Origin: CAWDVR01 sp044869805
GTDB taxonomy: Bacteria; Acidobacteriota; Thermoanaerobaculia; Multivoradales; SZUA-115
Direction: 5' to 3'
NCBI GenBank assembly: GCA_044869805.1
Contig: JBIOXV010000149.1
Coordinates: 124,001 to 188,000, forward strand
DNA length: 64,000 nucleotides
Under the pieces are notes generated by a model. The model was given only the letters and a program-made list of their open reading frames with translations. It did no database searches and was not told where the DNA came from. Positions 1-7,456 of this stretch are shown in pieces; the stretch's first letter is position 1, and every line of letters begins with the position of its first letter. The position numbers and the translations under genes were made by a program.

Positions 1-159
1 GACGAGCTGGAGCTGCGGCTCGATGTCGTGGCTCTCGCCGGCGATCCCGCGACGAGGGCGCGGCTGGCTTCCGAGGTGGAGCGGGAGGCCGCGGCGCTCG
101 GCCTCTCCGCCATCGCCGGCAGGGCCCGGGCCGCGGCCCGGGCCACGCCTACCGGCTGA
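1..159 (+). CDS. C-terminal fragment of a protein, possibly TPR-type
   Basis: The first frame is open from base 1 for 52 residues and ends in TGA; the start lies outside the window. The fragment is helical and rich in Ala, Arg and Leu. Its tail (ALGLSAIAGRARAA) resembles the last helix of large TPR-containing kinases or regulators in Acidobacteriota, where a similar LGL.xIAxxA pattern is common. That assignment is a guess from memory of the family; there is no catalytic motif here. The next gene is on the other strand and ends 8 bases away, so the two genes converge without space for a clear terminator. Confidence 0.5.
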   Translation, partial: DELELRLDVVALAGDPATRARLASEVEREAAALGLSAIAGRARAAARATPTG

Positions 160-166
160 GCGGGCC

Positions 167-1576
167 TCAGCGCGAGCAGTCCCGTTCGAAGCTGAGCTCG
201 CCGTAGTAGAAGCCCGAGCCCGGGTCCTCCGGATCTTTGAGCTGCGGGCACGACACGCCCTCGGGGCAGCCGACGGCGACCCGCACGGTGACCCAGCCCG
301 AGATCTCTGAGGCGGTGACGCAACCCTCGATCCGAACCTGAGTCTCGTCCTCCGCCCCTTCCTGCTCGATGACCTCGAGCACCACTTGGCTGCCATCGGT
401 GAGCGTCTTCACCTCGAAGAGAGGGTCCTCCATCGCCGCGGTGGTGACGTTGATCGGCAGTACGTCGCGGATCGTCCCCGAGAAGTCCGTGGTGCGGAAG
501 TGGCGCAGGCAGGCCTTCGACAGCGCCGGAGTGCGCGGGAGGCTGAACGGGAAGCGGAAGGTGAGGTCGCGTGGAGCCTGCGACCAGGTGTTGCCGTTGT
601 GCTGGTCGCCGCAGTGCGGGAAGCTGTAGCGGTTCGAGTCGTCCTGGAAGGTGCCGAAGACCCAGCCGGGCTTGCCGTCCGGGTGCAGGAACCAGAGGGC
701 GTCGGAGGGGTGGATCTCCGGCCGGTCGTGACCCGTATCGGGGGAGCAGCAGAGCTCGCGATGGTCTTCGGCGCGGTGGTCGCTGCCGTGGTCGTGGGCA
801 TAGACCCCGTAGACGCAGACCTGGCGGCCGTCCTGCCCCGGCTGGCCACCGGGAGGAATCCCACCGGCCCAGTCGGCGGCCGGCTCGAGAGCCGAGTTGC
901 AGCCCCAACTGTCATCGCAGGTCCCGCCGCCGACGATCGGCTGGAAGCCGATCGGCAGAAAGCGCGCGTCCTCGCGATAGAATTGCTGCGCCGGAGTGAT
1001 CTCGGCGTGGATGCACTTCTTGGGCGAGTTGGGAGGCGGCGTGTTTGCTTTCTTGGCGGCCGCGCGGCATTCGGTGACCGGGCAGCTCGAGTCCCACTTC
1101 TCGAAGGGGTGCTCGAAGAAGATGCCGGGGTCGTCCAGCGGGGTGCATTCGGTGTTGACGTAGCCCTCGAGGAAGTGCTCGAACCCCGGGGCCGCCTCGA
1201 TGTTGAGCATGATGTCCCGGGGATCCTCCAGCTCGTCGAGAACTCCGTACCTAACGACCTTGCCGCAGAACTTGGTGCGCAGCGGCAGGCCGCCGTCCGG
1301 CTCCAGGAACTGGGGGCCGCTCGCGGTCGGAGTCAGAGCCTCCAGCGACTGCTCTTCGCAGAACACGCAGCAGTCGTTGAAGGCCTCGCTCTGTTCGACG
1401 CTAGGCCGCCTGGCCTCCACGGCGACGTTGGCGATGTCGTTCATCGACGGGACGGCCGGGCACTGCTCGCCGGAGCTGGCGGCGAGCGCCCGGTCCGCGT
1501 GCAGCGCGGCCAGCGAAGCCAGCAGCGCCACGGTGGACAAGGCTCGGGCTACGGGGCGGGTGGTGCGGTACGACAT
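167..1576 (-). CDS. secreted cysteine-rich protein of unknown function
   Basis: I chose the ATG at 1576 because it is preceded by AGGAGGAAGAGATC and starts a clear signal peptide (about residues 1-32, hydrophobic core STVALLASLAALHA, cleavage near DRALA). The frame stays open further upstream, but that part looks non-coding. The mature protein is about 437 residues with many cysteines. A His/Asp-rich stretch around residues 255-290 (YAHDHGSDHRAEDHR, then RPEIHP) could bind metal or form part of an active site. The RPEIHP pattern occurs in other secreted bacterial proteins of unknown function. I recognise no named family. The gene stands alone, divergent from the DUF6600 gene. Confidence 0.75.
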   Translation of the reverse strand: MSYRTTRPVARALSTVALLASLAALHADRALAASSGEQCPAVPSMNDIANVAVEARRPSVEQSEAFNDCCVFCEEQSLEALTPTASGPQFLEPDGGLPLRTKFCGKVVRYGVLDELEDPRDIMLNIEAAPGFEHFLEGYVNTECTPLDDPGIFFEHPFEKWDSSCPVTECRAAAKKANTPPPNSPKKCIHAEITPAQQFYREDARFLPIGFQPIVGGGTCDDSWGCNSALEPAADWAGGIPPGGQPGQDGRQVCVYGVYAHDHGSDHRAEDHRELCCSPDTGHDRPEIHPSDALWFLHPDGKPGWVFGTFQDDSNRYSFPHCGDQHNGNTWSQAPRDLTFRFPFSLPRTPALSKACLRHFRTTDFSGTIRDVLPINVTTAAMEDPLFEVKTLTDGSQVVLEVIEQEGAEDETQVRIEGCVTASEISGWVTVRVAVGCPEGVSCPQLKDPEDPGSGFYYGELSFERDCSR

Positions 1577-1772
1577 GATCTCTTCCTCCTGCGACGGAAC
1601 CGTGGCAACGGTGGCCACAGTGGCTTCCCGCGTTTTCTTGGTCCCGTGAGTTACGCGCAGGATTCCGCGGTGAGTGCCACCGGCCTGGCACCGTCCTTGC
1701 TCCCTCTTGGCCTTCAGCGGACCGCCGCTTCGGACGCCGCGGCCGAGAGAGGGAGGTCGAAGAACAGTAAAC

Positions 1773-1794
1773 GGCAAGGGATCAAGTACTTGCC
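1773..1794. promoter_or_regulatory. inverted repeat in a divergent promoter region
   Basis: GGCAAG and CTTGCC are separated by 10 bases, in the 260-base space between the divergent genes starting at 1576 and 1837. A site here could serve both promoters. No convincing -35/-10 pair was found, so the role as an operator is inference only. Confidence 0.25.
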
Positions 1795-1836
1795 AGGCGT
1801 CCTCGGACAGCGGCGCGGTCCACCCGGAGGTGGTCT

Positions 1837-3219
1837 ATGAGAGTTACAACTGCCGTCGCTTTGGTCTTCGTTCTGATGCTGGCTGCAGGCGCCACTAGCC
1901 CTGCGTCGGCACGCCCCAATATCTCGGTCAGCGTGAGCTTCTTCTACGACTCGCTGGCCCCCCACGGCCACTGGTACGACAGCCCTCGGTACGGCTACGT
2001 CTGGCACCCGAGGAATGTGTACGCGGGCTGGCGCCCGTACTACGACGGCCACTGGGTCTATACCGACTATGGCTGGACCTTCGTGTCCGACGATCCGTGG
2101 GGCTGGGCGACCTACCACTACGGTCGCTGGTACCTGGACCCGGTGCTGGGCTGGATCTGGGTGCCGGGCACCGAGTGGGCGCCGTCCTGGGTGAGCTTCT
2201 ACGAGACCGACGACTGGATCGGCTGGGCCCCACTGCCGCCGAGCGTCGGCTTCTCGCTGGCGTTCTCGCGCCGCCCGGTGATCGACTCGGCCGGCTACTG
2301 CTTCGTCGAGAAGCGCCACTTCCTGGACCGGGACGTTCACCGGCGAGTGGCTCCCTTGAGCCACAACGCGGTGCTCGCTCGCCGCGCCGAGCACATCGGC
2401 CGCTTCTCGCGCGCCGACGGCTTCGTGGTCAATCACGGCCCGCCGGTGGAGCGCATCGCGCGGGCGACGCGGCGCCAGGTGCCGAGAGCGCGAGTGGTCG
2501 AGACCGCCGACTTCCGCGGCGCCGAGAGGGTTCGCCTACAGGGCCGACAGGTAGCGATGTTCCGGCCTCAGGTGAGCGCCAAGCCGACTCATCCGCCGCG
2601 TGCGGCACGCGCAGTGTCGGACCGGCAGTCACGCCGGCCAGAGGTCGTGCAGCGGCAGCGACCGCCGGAGCGACGCGCGCTGTCTGCACAGCAGCGAGCC
2701 CAGCGCTCGCCGCAACTGAGCCGTGCTCCGCAGCGCGGCCGGCCTGCGCCACAGGTGACGCAGCCTTCGCGCCGTGGCCCGCAGGCCCGGGTCGAGAGGT
2801 CCGGCCCGCGGCCGCCGCGTCGTGACATCCGGCAGCAGCAGCAACGACCGCCGGAGCGCCGTGCGCTGGCGCAGCAGCAGCGGCCGCAGCCGCAGCGCAG
2901 GGCGGTGTCTCCGCAGCAGCGAGCCCAGCGCTCGCCGCAGGTGGCGCGTGGTCCACAGCGCGGCCGGCCTGCGCCCCAGGTGACGCAGCCTCCGCGCCGT
3001 GGCCCGCAGGCTCGGGTCGAGAGGTCCGGCCCGCGTCAGCCACGGCGTGAGATCAGGGCGCCGGCGAGGTCCGGGCAGCAGTCGAGGGCGATCCGCCCCG
3101 ACCGGCGGCCGCCTCGCCAGCCCGAGGTGCGAGCCGGCGGTAAGCAGCGGCCACCCGAGCAACAACAGCCTCGCCGACAGCGGCGCCCGCGACAGGGCCC
3201 GCGTCCCCCCGGCTCGTAG
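1837..3219 (+). CDS. DUF6600-family secreted protein with Arg/Gln/Pro-rich tail
   Basis: The start is set by CGGAGG at 1825-1830 and a signal peptide (residues 1-26, ending SPASA). Residues 30-150 carry the Tyr/Trp-rich repeats of DUF6600 (motifs such as YGYVWHP, DPWGWATYHYGRW, DDWIGWAPLPP), a family common in Acidobacteriota whose function is unknown. From about residue 240 to the end the protein becomes a low-complexity chain of Arg, Gln and Pro containing two copies of a 54-residue unit. This tail is strongly basic and probably disordered; it may bind polyanions such as LPS, DNA or RNA, which is inference. A terminator-like hairpin follows the stop. Confidence 0.85.
   Translation: MRVTTAVALVFVLMLAAGATSPASARPNISVSVSFFYDSLAPHGHWYDSPRYGYVWHPRNVYAGWRPYYDGHWVYTDYGWTFVSDDPWGWATYHYGRWYLDPVLGWIWVPGTEWAPSWVSFYETDDWIGWAPLPPSVGFSLAFSRRPVIDSAGYCFVEKRHFLDRDVHRRVAPLSHNAVLARRAEHIGRFSRADGFVVNHGPPVERIARATRRQVPRARVVETADFRGAERVRLQGRQVAMFRPQVSAKPTHPPRAARAVSDRQSRRPEVVQRQRPPERRALSAQQRAQRSPQLSRAPQRGRPAPQVTQPSRRGPQARVERSGPRPPRRDIRQQQQRPPERRALAQQQRPQPQRRAVSPQQRAQRSPQVARGPQRGRPAPQVTQPPRRGPQARVERSGPRQPRREIRAPARSGQQSRAIRPDRRPPRQPEVRAGGKQRPPEQQQPRRQRRPRQGPRPPGS
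2671..3057 (+). repeat. tandem coding repeat, two 162-base copies 225 bases apart
   Basis: The copies at 2671-2832 and 2896-3057 encode nearly the same 54 residues, with shared pieces QQRAQRSPQ, RGRPAPQVTQP and RRGPQARVERSGPR. They are separated by a 63-base Gln/Arg/Pro linker. Both copies stay in frame and have equal length, so this looks like a recent internal duplication inside the tail of the DUF6600 protein. Confidence 0.8.
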
Positions 3220-3246
3220 CGCTCCGCCGCGAGCCATCCACCCACC

Positions 3247-3273
3247 GAGGGCCCCAATCGCGGGGCCCTCTTT
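3247..3273 (+). terminator. rho-independent terminator between convergent genes
   Basis: GAGGGCCCC and GGGGCCCTC form a perfect 9-base stem around a 6-base loop, followed by TTT on the plus strand. It sits 27 bases after the DUF6600 stop and directly beside the stop of the convergent VOC gene at 3272, so it can end plus-strand transcription and may also slow the opposing transcript. Confidence 0.7.
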
Positions 3274-3697
3274 ACCCTTTCGGCTTCTCCGGCAGGTAGT
3301 TGCTGAAGTGCCAGACGTGGCCTTCGAGGTCGCGCGCGCTGTAGCCGCGGGCGCCGTAGTCGGTGTCCTCGATCGGCTGCGCGATCTCCGCACCGGCCGC
3401 CCTGGCGCGTTCGTAGTGGGCGTCGACCTCGGCGAGATAGACGCAGGTCGACGAAGTGACACCACCCGCCTGGCGCGGGCTCTTGAATCCGAAGCGCCCC
3501 TCTTTCATCGAGCCGAGCATGATGGTCCCGGGGCCGAAGGCCAGCTCGGCGTGGGCGATAGTGCCGTCTGGCCCCGGGTACGACACCACCTTCTCGAAGC
3601 CGAAGGCTTTGCCCAGCCACTCGATGGCGGCCGCTGCATCCTCATACATCAGGCAGGGGAAGAGGTTGGGGGTCGAGGCATTTGGGGTCTCAGACAT
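3272..3697 (-). CDS. VOC-family (glyoxalase/bleomycin-resistance fold) protein
   Basis: The protein has 141 residues, starting at the ATG preceded by AAAGGAGACCTC. It begins with LFPCLMYEDAAAAIEWLGKA, which is the first beta-alpha unit of the vicinal oxygen chelate fold, and continues with FGFEKVVSYPGPDG and the closing DLEGHVWHFSNY. This pattern is typical of the PhnB/YP_-like small VOC proteins that follow AraC or SRPBCC genes. The substrate is not predictable. It lies 80 bases downstream of the AraC-type regulator in the same direction, so the two are probably co-transcribed. Confidence 0.85.
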   Translation of the reverse strand: MSETPNASTPNLFPCLMYEDAAAAIEWLGKAFGFEKVVSYPGPDGTIAHAELAFGPGTIMLGSMKEGRFGFKSPRQAGGVTSSTCVYLAEVDAHYERARAAGAEIAQPIEDTDYGARGYSARDLEGHVWHFSNYLPEKPKG

Positions 3698-3777
3698 GAG
3701 GTCTCCTTTCGAGGCGGCGAAGCATGGCACCGCAAGGAGACGGTACGACGGCGGCGGGACAGCGTCTTGAAGGGAAT

Positions 3778-4722
3778 TTACCTGTCGAGATCGCGGACCT
3801 GGGCCTCGATCCCGCTGGTGCCGGCCGCCAGCCGATCGCGCAGCAGCTCGCCGGGCGTGGCGCCGGCGAGCTCGCCGAACTCGCGGATCAGGTGCGCCTG
3901 GTCGGCGTAACCGCAGTCGTAGGCAATCTCGGCCCAGCCACCCGGGACATGACGCTCGACCAGCGGGCGCCCGGTCGCGGCGCGCTCGGCGAGGCGCACG
4001 GCGCGGTGGAAGCGCAGGACGCGGGCCACGGTCTTGGGTGGCAGTCCGATCTGCTCGCGGAACTGGGCGATCAAGTGCTTGTGGCTGCAACCCACCTCGC
4101 GGGCGAGGTCACCGATGGCCAGGCGGCCGCCGGTCTCGTGGAGCCGCTGCCATCCCCAGAGGACGGCAGCGGAGGCCGCGTGAGTGCCGCGCACCGGAGC
4201 AGCCTCCAGGCGCGCGGCGATGAAGCGATCGAGGAGGGCGAAGCGCTCCTCCCAATCCGCGGCCTCGCGCAGCCGATCGAGCAGCCGCGAGGCGAGCGGG
4301 CCGAACACCTCCTCCAACTCGACCACGCGGTTGGCGAGCTGGTGCATCGGCAGGCCCAGGAAGCGGCGCGCTCCGAGCGGCGTGAAGTTCACCTGCACGC
4401 CGGAGAGCTCGCCGCACGACTCGGTGACCGCGAAGCTGTCGTGCAGGCCGGCGACGAAGGCATTGAAGTAGCGGGCCGGCCCAGGCGCGGCGCGCGGCGT
4501 CTCGACCCCGATCGCCGGTCCCAGGTTGAAGATCACCGGCACGATGCCGGAGGGCAGCTCCTTGCGGCGCGACAGGAGCGTCGAGCTCTCCACCCAGCCG
4601 CAGTAGCTACCGGCCACCTGCCCCACGAGGCGCGGGTCGGGCGGCCGCAGGGCGAGCTCGAACCAGCCGCCGTCGTAGGAGCGGCGGATGGTTTCGGGGG
4701 GAGCCTGGATCGTGGCCGGCAT
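3778..4722 (-). CDS. AraC-family transcriptional regulator
   Basis: The protein has 314 residues. The N-terminal two thirds (residues 1-190) match the sensor domain seen in AraC regulators with the DUF6597 layout, with a central segment FVAGLHDSFAVTESCGELSGV. The C-terminal part (about 200-300) is the double helix-turn-helix: LAIGDLAREVGCSHKHLIAQF, then the second helix pair ending CGYADQAHLIREFGELAGATP, which is diagnostic for AraC. It should act in the cytoplasm. The next gene downstream is a VOC protein, the likely partner or target. The signal is not predictable from sequence. Confidence 0.9.
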   Translation of the reverse strand: MPATIQAPPETIRRSYDGGWFELALRPPDPRLVGQVAGSYCGWVESSTLLSRRKELPSGIVPVIFNLGPAIGVETPRAAPGPARYFNAFVAGLHDSFAVTESCGELSGVQVNFTPLGARRFLGLPMHQLANRVVELEEVFGPLASRLLDRLREAADWEERFALLDRFIAARLEAAPVRGTHAASAAVLWGWQRLHETGGRLAIGDLAREVGCSHKHLIAQFREQIGLPPKTVARVLRFHRAVRLAERAATGRPLVERHVPGGWAEIAYDCGYADQAHLIREFGELAGATPGELLRDRLAAGTSGIEAQVRDLDR

Positions 4723-4798
4723 CGCGTCGCGCTCCGCGCGGCGATTGTCGCTCGGAACGCTGCCCGATGCCAGGAAGTTGGCGCGCCACCCGGGGCTG

Positions 4799-6547
4799 TT
4801 ACGGCACGACCTGGTCCCATGCCGAGGTGTTGCCCGACTCGAAACCGTCCGCGAAGATCACCGAGTACTCGTCGGCGCCCAGGTCGCGGAAGCCGGGGAG
4901 CGGGTTCGGGTGATCGGGGTCGTCGATGTCGCGCGCCTGCCAATCGATGTCGCGGTCGTCGCCGCTCCACTGGCTGAGGTCGCAGAAGTCGATGGCGGGC
5001 GAGGTTCCCTTGAGCTGGTAGTTGCCGGCGGCGGGGTTGGCGAGCTGGGGATCGTTGACCACGATCGCGCGCTGGATCGCGGCGGGTGGGAACCCGACCA
5101 GCAGCCCGGCATGGCGGGTCATCACGCAGTCGATCTGAGGTGCGGCCCCGGCCGGGAAGCCCGGCGCGAACAGCGCTCCCTGCTGATCGAAGAGGCTGGT
5201 CAGGATGCGCACCGGGCCGACGCTGGCGGAGCCGATCGAGATCAGGCCGGGGCCGAAGTCGAGGTTGCGGGCGAAGGAGACGTTGCCCAGCGTGAGCTCG
5301 CTTCCCGCGCCGGTGACGGTGAGCGGCGTCGAGCCGGCGTTGGCGGCGATGACCGAGGATCGGACGGTCAGCACCGCGCCTCCCAGCACGCGTGCCACCG
5401 GGTTCACGAGCGTCGACGAGTTGCCCTCGATGTGCGCCCCGTGGATGCTGACCTCCGCCTGGTCCTCGACGAAGAGCGCGCCGCCGACGGGGGCACTGTT
5501 GTCGTCGATCACCGCGCAGCGCACGCTGTCGAAGCAGTTGTCGATCGGGCCGGAGGGCCGGCCGACCACGACCCCGGCCCCGTTGTCGACGAAGAAGGCG
5601 CCGCCCGAGCCGCCCGCGGTGTTGCCCGTCAGCCGGGCAAAGAAGGCGCGCACCACCGATCCCGTCCCGGTGACGAAGACCCCACCGCCGCTGTTGCCGG
5701 CCGAGTTGGCCTCGATCGTGGCCAGGCCGTCGAAGGTGAGCGAGGTGTTGATCTCGGCGCCGCTCTCGACGTAGGCGCCGCCGCCGCTGTCGGCGGCGGA
5801 GTTGGAGATGATGCCGCCGCTCGAGCCGCCGGTGAAGAGGTCGAGGCTGCAGCTCCCCGCCAGGTACACGCCGCCGCCCTTGCCGCTCGCCTCGTTGTTG
5901 GCCACGGTGGCGTTGTGGTGGAAGCGGACCCGGCCGTCGCCCACACAGGCCAGGCCGCCGCCGTCGGCGGCGGAGCCGGCGGCGAGCAACGAGCTCCCGT
6001 ACAAGTAGAGATCGAGGCCCGGGGAGGCGTTCACGTAGACGTTGCCGCCCTGGCCGGTCGCCGTGTTGCCGAAGACCAGCACGTCCCACAAGGTGACGGC
6101 GTGGTCGCCCTGGATGAGGAGGCCGCCGCCGTTGCCGGTCACCTCGCCGCCGGTGATGTTGAGGCGCTCGAGGACCGAGCCGCCCGAGACCAGCAGGAAC
6201 AGCGCCCGGTTCGAGTTGTCGCCGAGGAGAGTCGAGAAGCCGGTCGGCTCGGTGGCGTTGCAGGCCACGTAGCCGCCGCGCAGCATCAGGCCGTCGGTGA
6301 AGATCAGGAATGGGCCCTGGTACGAGGTGTTGGCCCGCAGGCGGATCTCGTCCAGGCCGGGATTCGAGGCCGCGGCCGTGATCGCCGAGAAGAGGTCGGG
6401 GTGGGTGCAGCCCGCGCCGACTCCGACCTTGAAGATGGCGGCCGAGGCGGGGGTGGCCATGGCGAGCGCGAGCAGAACGAACGAGGTGAAGCCGAGGATG
6501 CCGCCCGTAGCGCGGGCGCGTCCGGCGGAGCTCGAGATGACGTGCAT
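4799..6547 (-). CDS. secreted right-handed beta-helix protein with DGFESG tail
   Basis: The protein has 582 residues with a signal peptide (residues 1-36, ending TPASA); GGGAGGGAACCC precedes the ATG. Most of the chain is a run of short repeats rich in Gly, Asn and Ser (such as NNEASGKGGGVYL, NSAADSGGGAYV, NSAGNSGGGVFV), typical of pectate-lyase-like parallel beta-helix proteins of the polymorphic outer membrane protein type. The C-terminus is FADGFESGNTSAWDQVVP, directly after the GADEY motif that commonly closes these helices. The tail recurs in secreted proteins of several Gram-negative groups and may be a sorting signal; that is inference. No catalytic residues are evident, so adhesion or structure is as likely as enzyme activity. 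Confidence 0.85.
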   Translation of the reverse strand: MHVISSSAGRARATGGILGFTSFVLLALAMATPASAAIFKVGVGAGCTHPDLFSAITAAASNPGLDEIRLRANTSYQGPFLIFTDGLMLRGGYVACNATEPTGFSTLLGDNSNRALFLLVSGGSVLERLNITGGEVTGNGGGLLIQGDHAVTLWDVLVFGNTATGQGGNVYVNASPGLDLYLYGSSLLAAGSAADGGGLACVGDGRVRFHHNATVANNEASGKGGGVYLAGSCSLDLFTGGSSGGIISNSAADSGGGAYVESGAEINTSLTFDGLATIEANSAGNSGGGVFVTGTGSVVRAFFARLTGNTAGGSGGAFFVDNGAGVVVGRPSGPIDNCFDSVRCAVIDDNSAPVGGALFVEDQAEVSIHGAHIEGNSSTLVNPVARVLGGAVLTVRSSVIAANAGSTPLTVTGAGSELTLGNVSFARNLDFGPGLISIGSASVGPVRILTSLFDQQGALFAPGFPAGAAPQIDCVMTRHAGLLVGFPPAAIQRAIVVNDPQLANPAAGNYQLKGTSPAIDFCDLSQWSGDDRDIDWQARDIDDPDHPNPLPGFRDLGADEYSVIFADGFESGNTSAWDQVVP

Positions 6548-6679
6548 GGGTTCCCTCCCTGAGATTCGTGGGCTCCTTCACCCAGGAAAACGTAGGGAGG
6601 GAACGAAAACCGCCACCGGGGGCAGGGGGAGATCCGCGCGCTCCTTCCGCCCGTAGAATCGGGCGGAGGTGCCACCACG

Positions 6680-7456
6680 GTGAGGCGCTCGAAGCTCCGA
6701 ACACTTCTCGTTGGGTCGTCGATGTCCCTGCCCCTCCTTGCAGGCGCAGCTCAGCCGGCCCGCGGTCAGCACGCGGATCCGGTGGTCCTCGAGCTCTTCA
6801 CCTCGCAAGGCTGCTCGAGCTGCCCGGCCGCGGATCGGCTGATCTCGAAGCTGGTCCAGTCGGAGGCGTGGAGGGGCAAGATCCTGCCACTGGCATTTCA
6901 CGTCGACTACTGGAACTACATCGGTTGGACCGACCCGTTCTCCTCTGCAGAGTGGTCCCGGCGACAGGAAGGGTACGCGGCAGCCTTCGACAGCGGGCGG
7001 ATCTACACCCCACAGCTCGTGTTCAACGGCGTCGAGGAGTGCGTGGGTTCCGACGAGGCCAGCGTCGGGCGGCTGCTGCGCAAGCTCAGCCGGCAGGCTT
7101 CAGCTTTCGAGGTGACGGTCGCCGCGTGGTCCGAGGGAACCGAGCTGGTCATCGAGATGACAGCCCGGCTTCGCCCTGGTGCCGATCGAGGCGAAGAGCC
7201 GCCGGAGCACTGGGTGGCGGTGATCGAGAATGGGCTGACGACCGCAGTAGGGCGAGGCGAGAACGCCCGCCGGACCCTCCACAACGACTTCGTCGTCCGC
7301 CGCTTGCTCAGAGCCGGCCCGAGCGGCCGGCTGAGCGTGCCGCTCGATCCGCGCTGGAACCGCGCCGGGCTTGCCGTGGTGGCCTTCGCGCAGGAGCCGC
7401 GTTCGCGGCGGATTCGCGGGGCCGCTACGGTAGCGATCCCAGCGCCTCTTTCCTAG
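6680..7456 (+). CDS. DUF1223 thioredoxin-like secreted protein
   Basis: The protein has 258 residues from a GTG start preceded by GGAGGT nine bases upstream; an ATG at 6722 is a weaker alternative. A signal peptide covers about residues 1-30. The mature start VVLELFTSQGCSSCPAADRL is the hallmark of DUF1223, with a CxxC pair at Cys45 and Cys48, and HVDYWNYIGWTDPF follows as in other members. The fold is thioredoxin-like and the location is periplasmic. The redox partner is unknown. The last 32 bases overlap the end of the convergent M28 peptidase gene. Confidence 0.85.
   Translation: MRRSKLRTLLVGSSMSLPLLAGAAQPARGQHADPVVLELFTSQGCSSCPAADRLISKLVQSEAWRGKILPLAFHVDYWNYIGWTDPFSSAEWSRRQEGYAAAFDSGRIYTPQLVFNGVEECVGSDEASVGRLLRKLSRQASAFEVTVAAWSEGTELVIEMTARLRPGADRGEEPPEHWVAVIENGLTTAVGRGENARRTLHNDFVVRRLLRAGPSGRLSVPLDPRWNRAGLAVVAFAQEPRSRRIRGAATVAIPAPLS

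Noticed and set aside
386..1840. Long open frame on the plus strand opposite the secreted cysteine-rich gene
   Set aside because: High GC leaves long open frames in other phases. This one has no signal, no known motif and no ribosome site, while the minus-strand gene has both a signal peptide and an SD.
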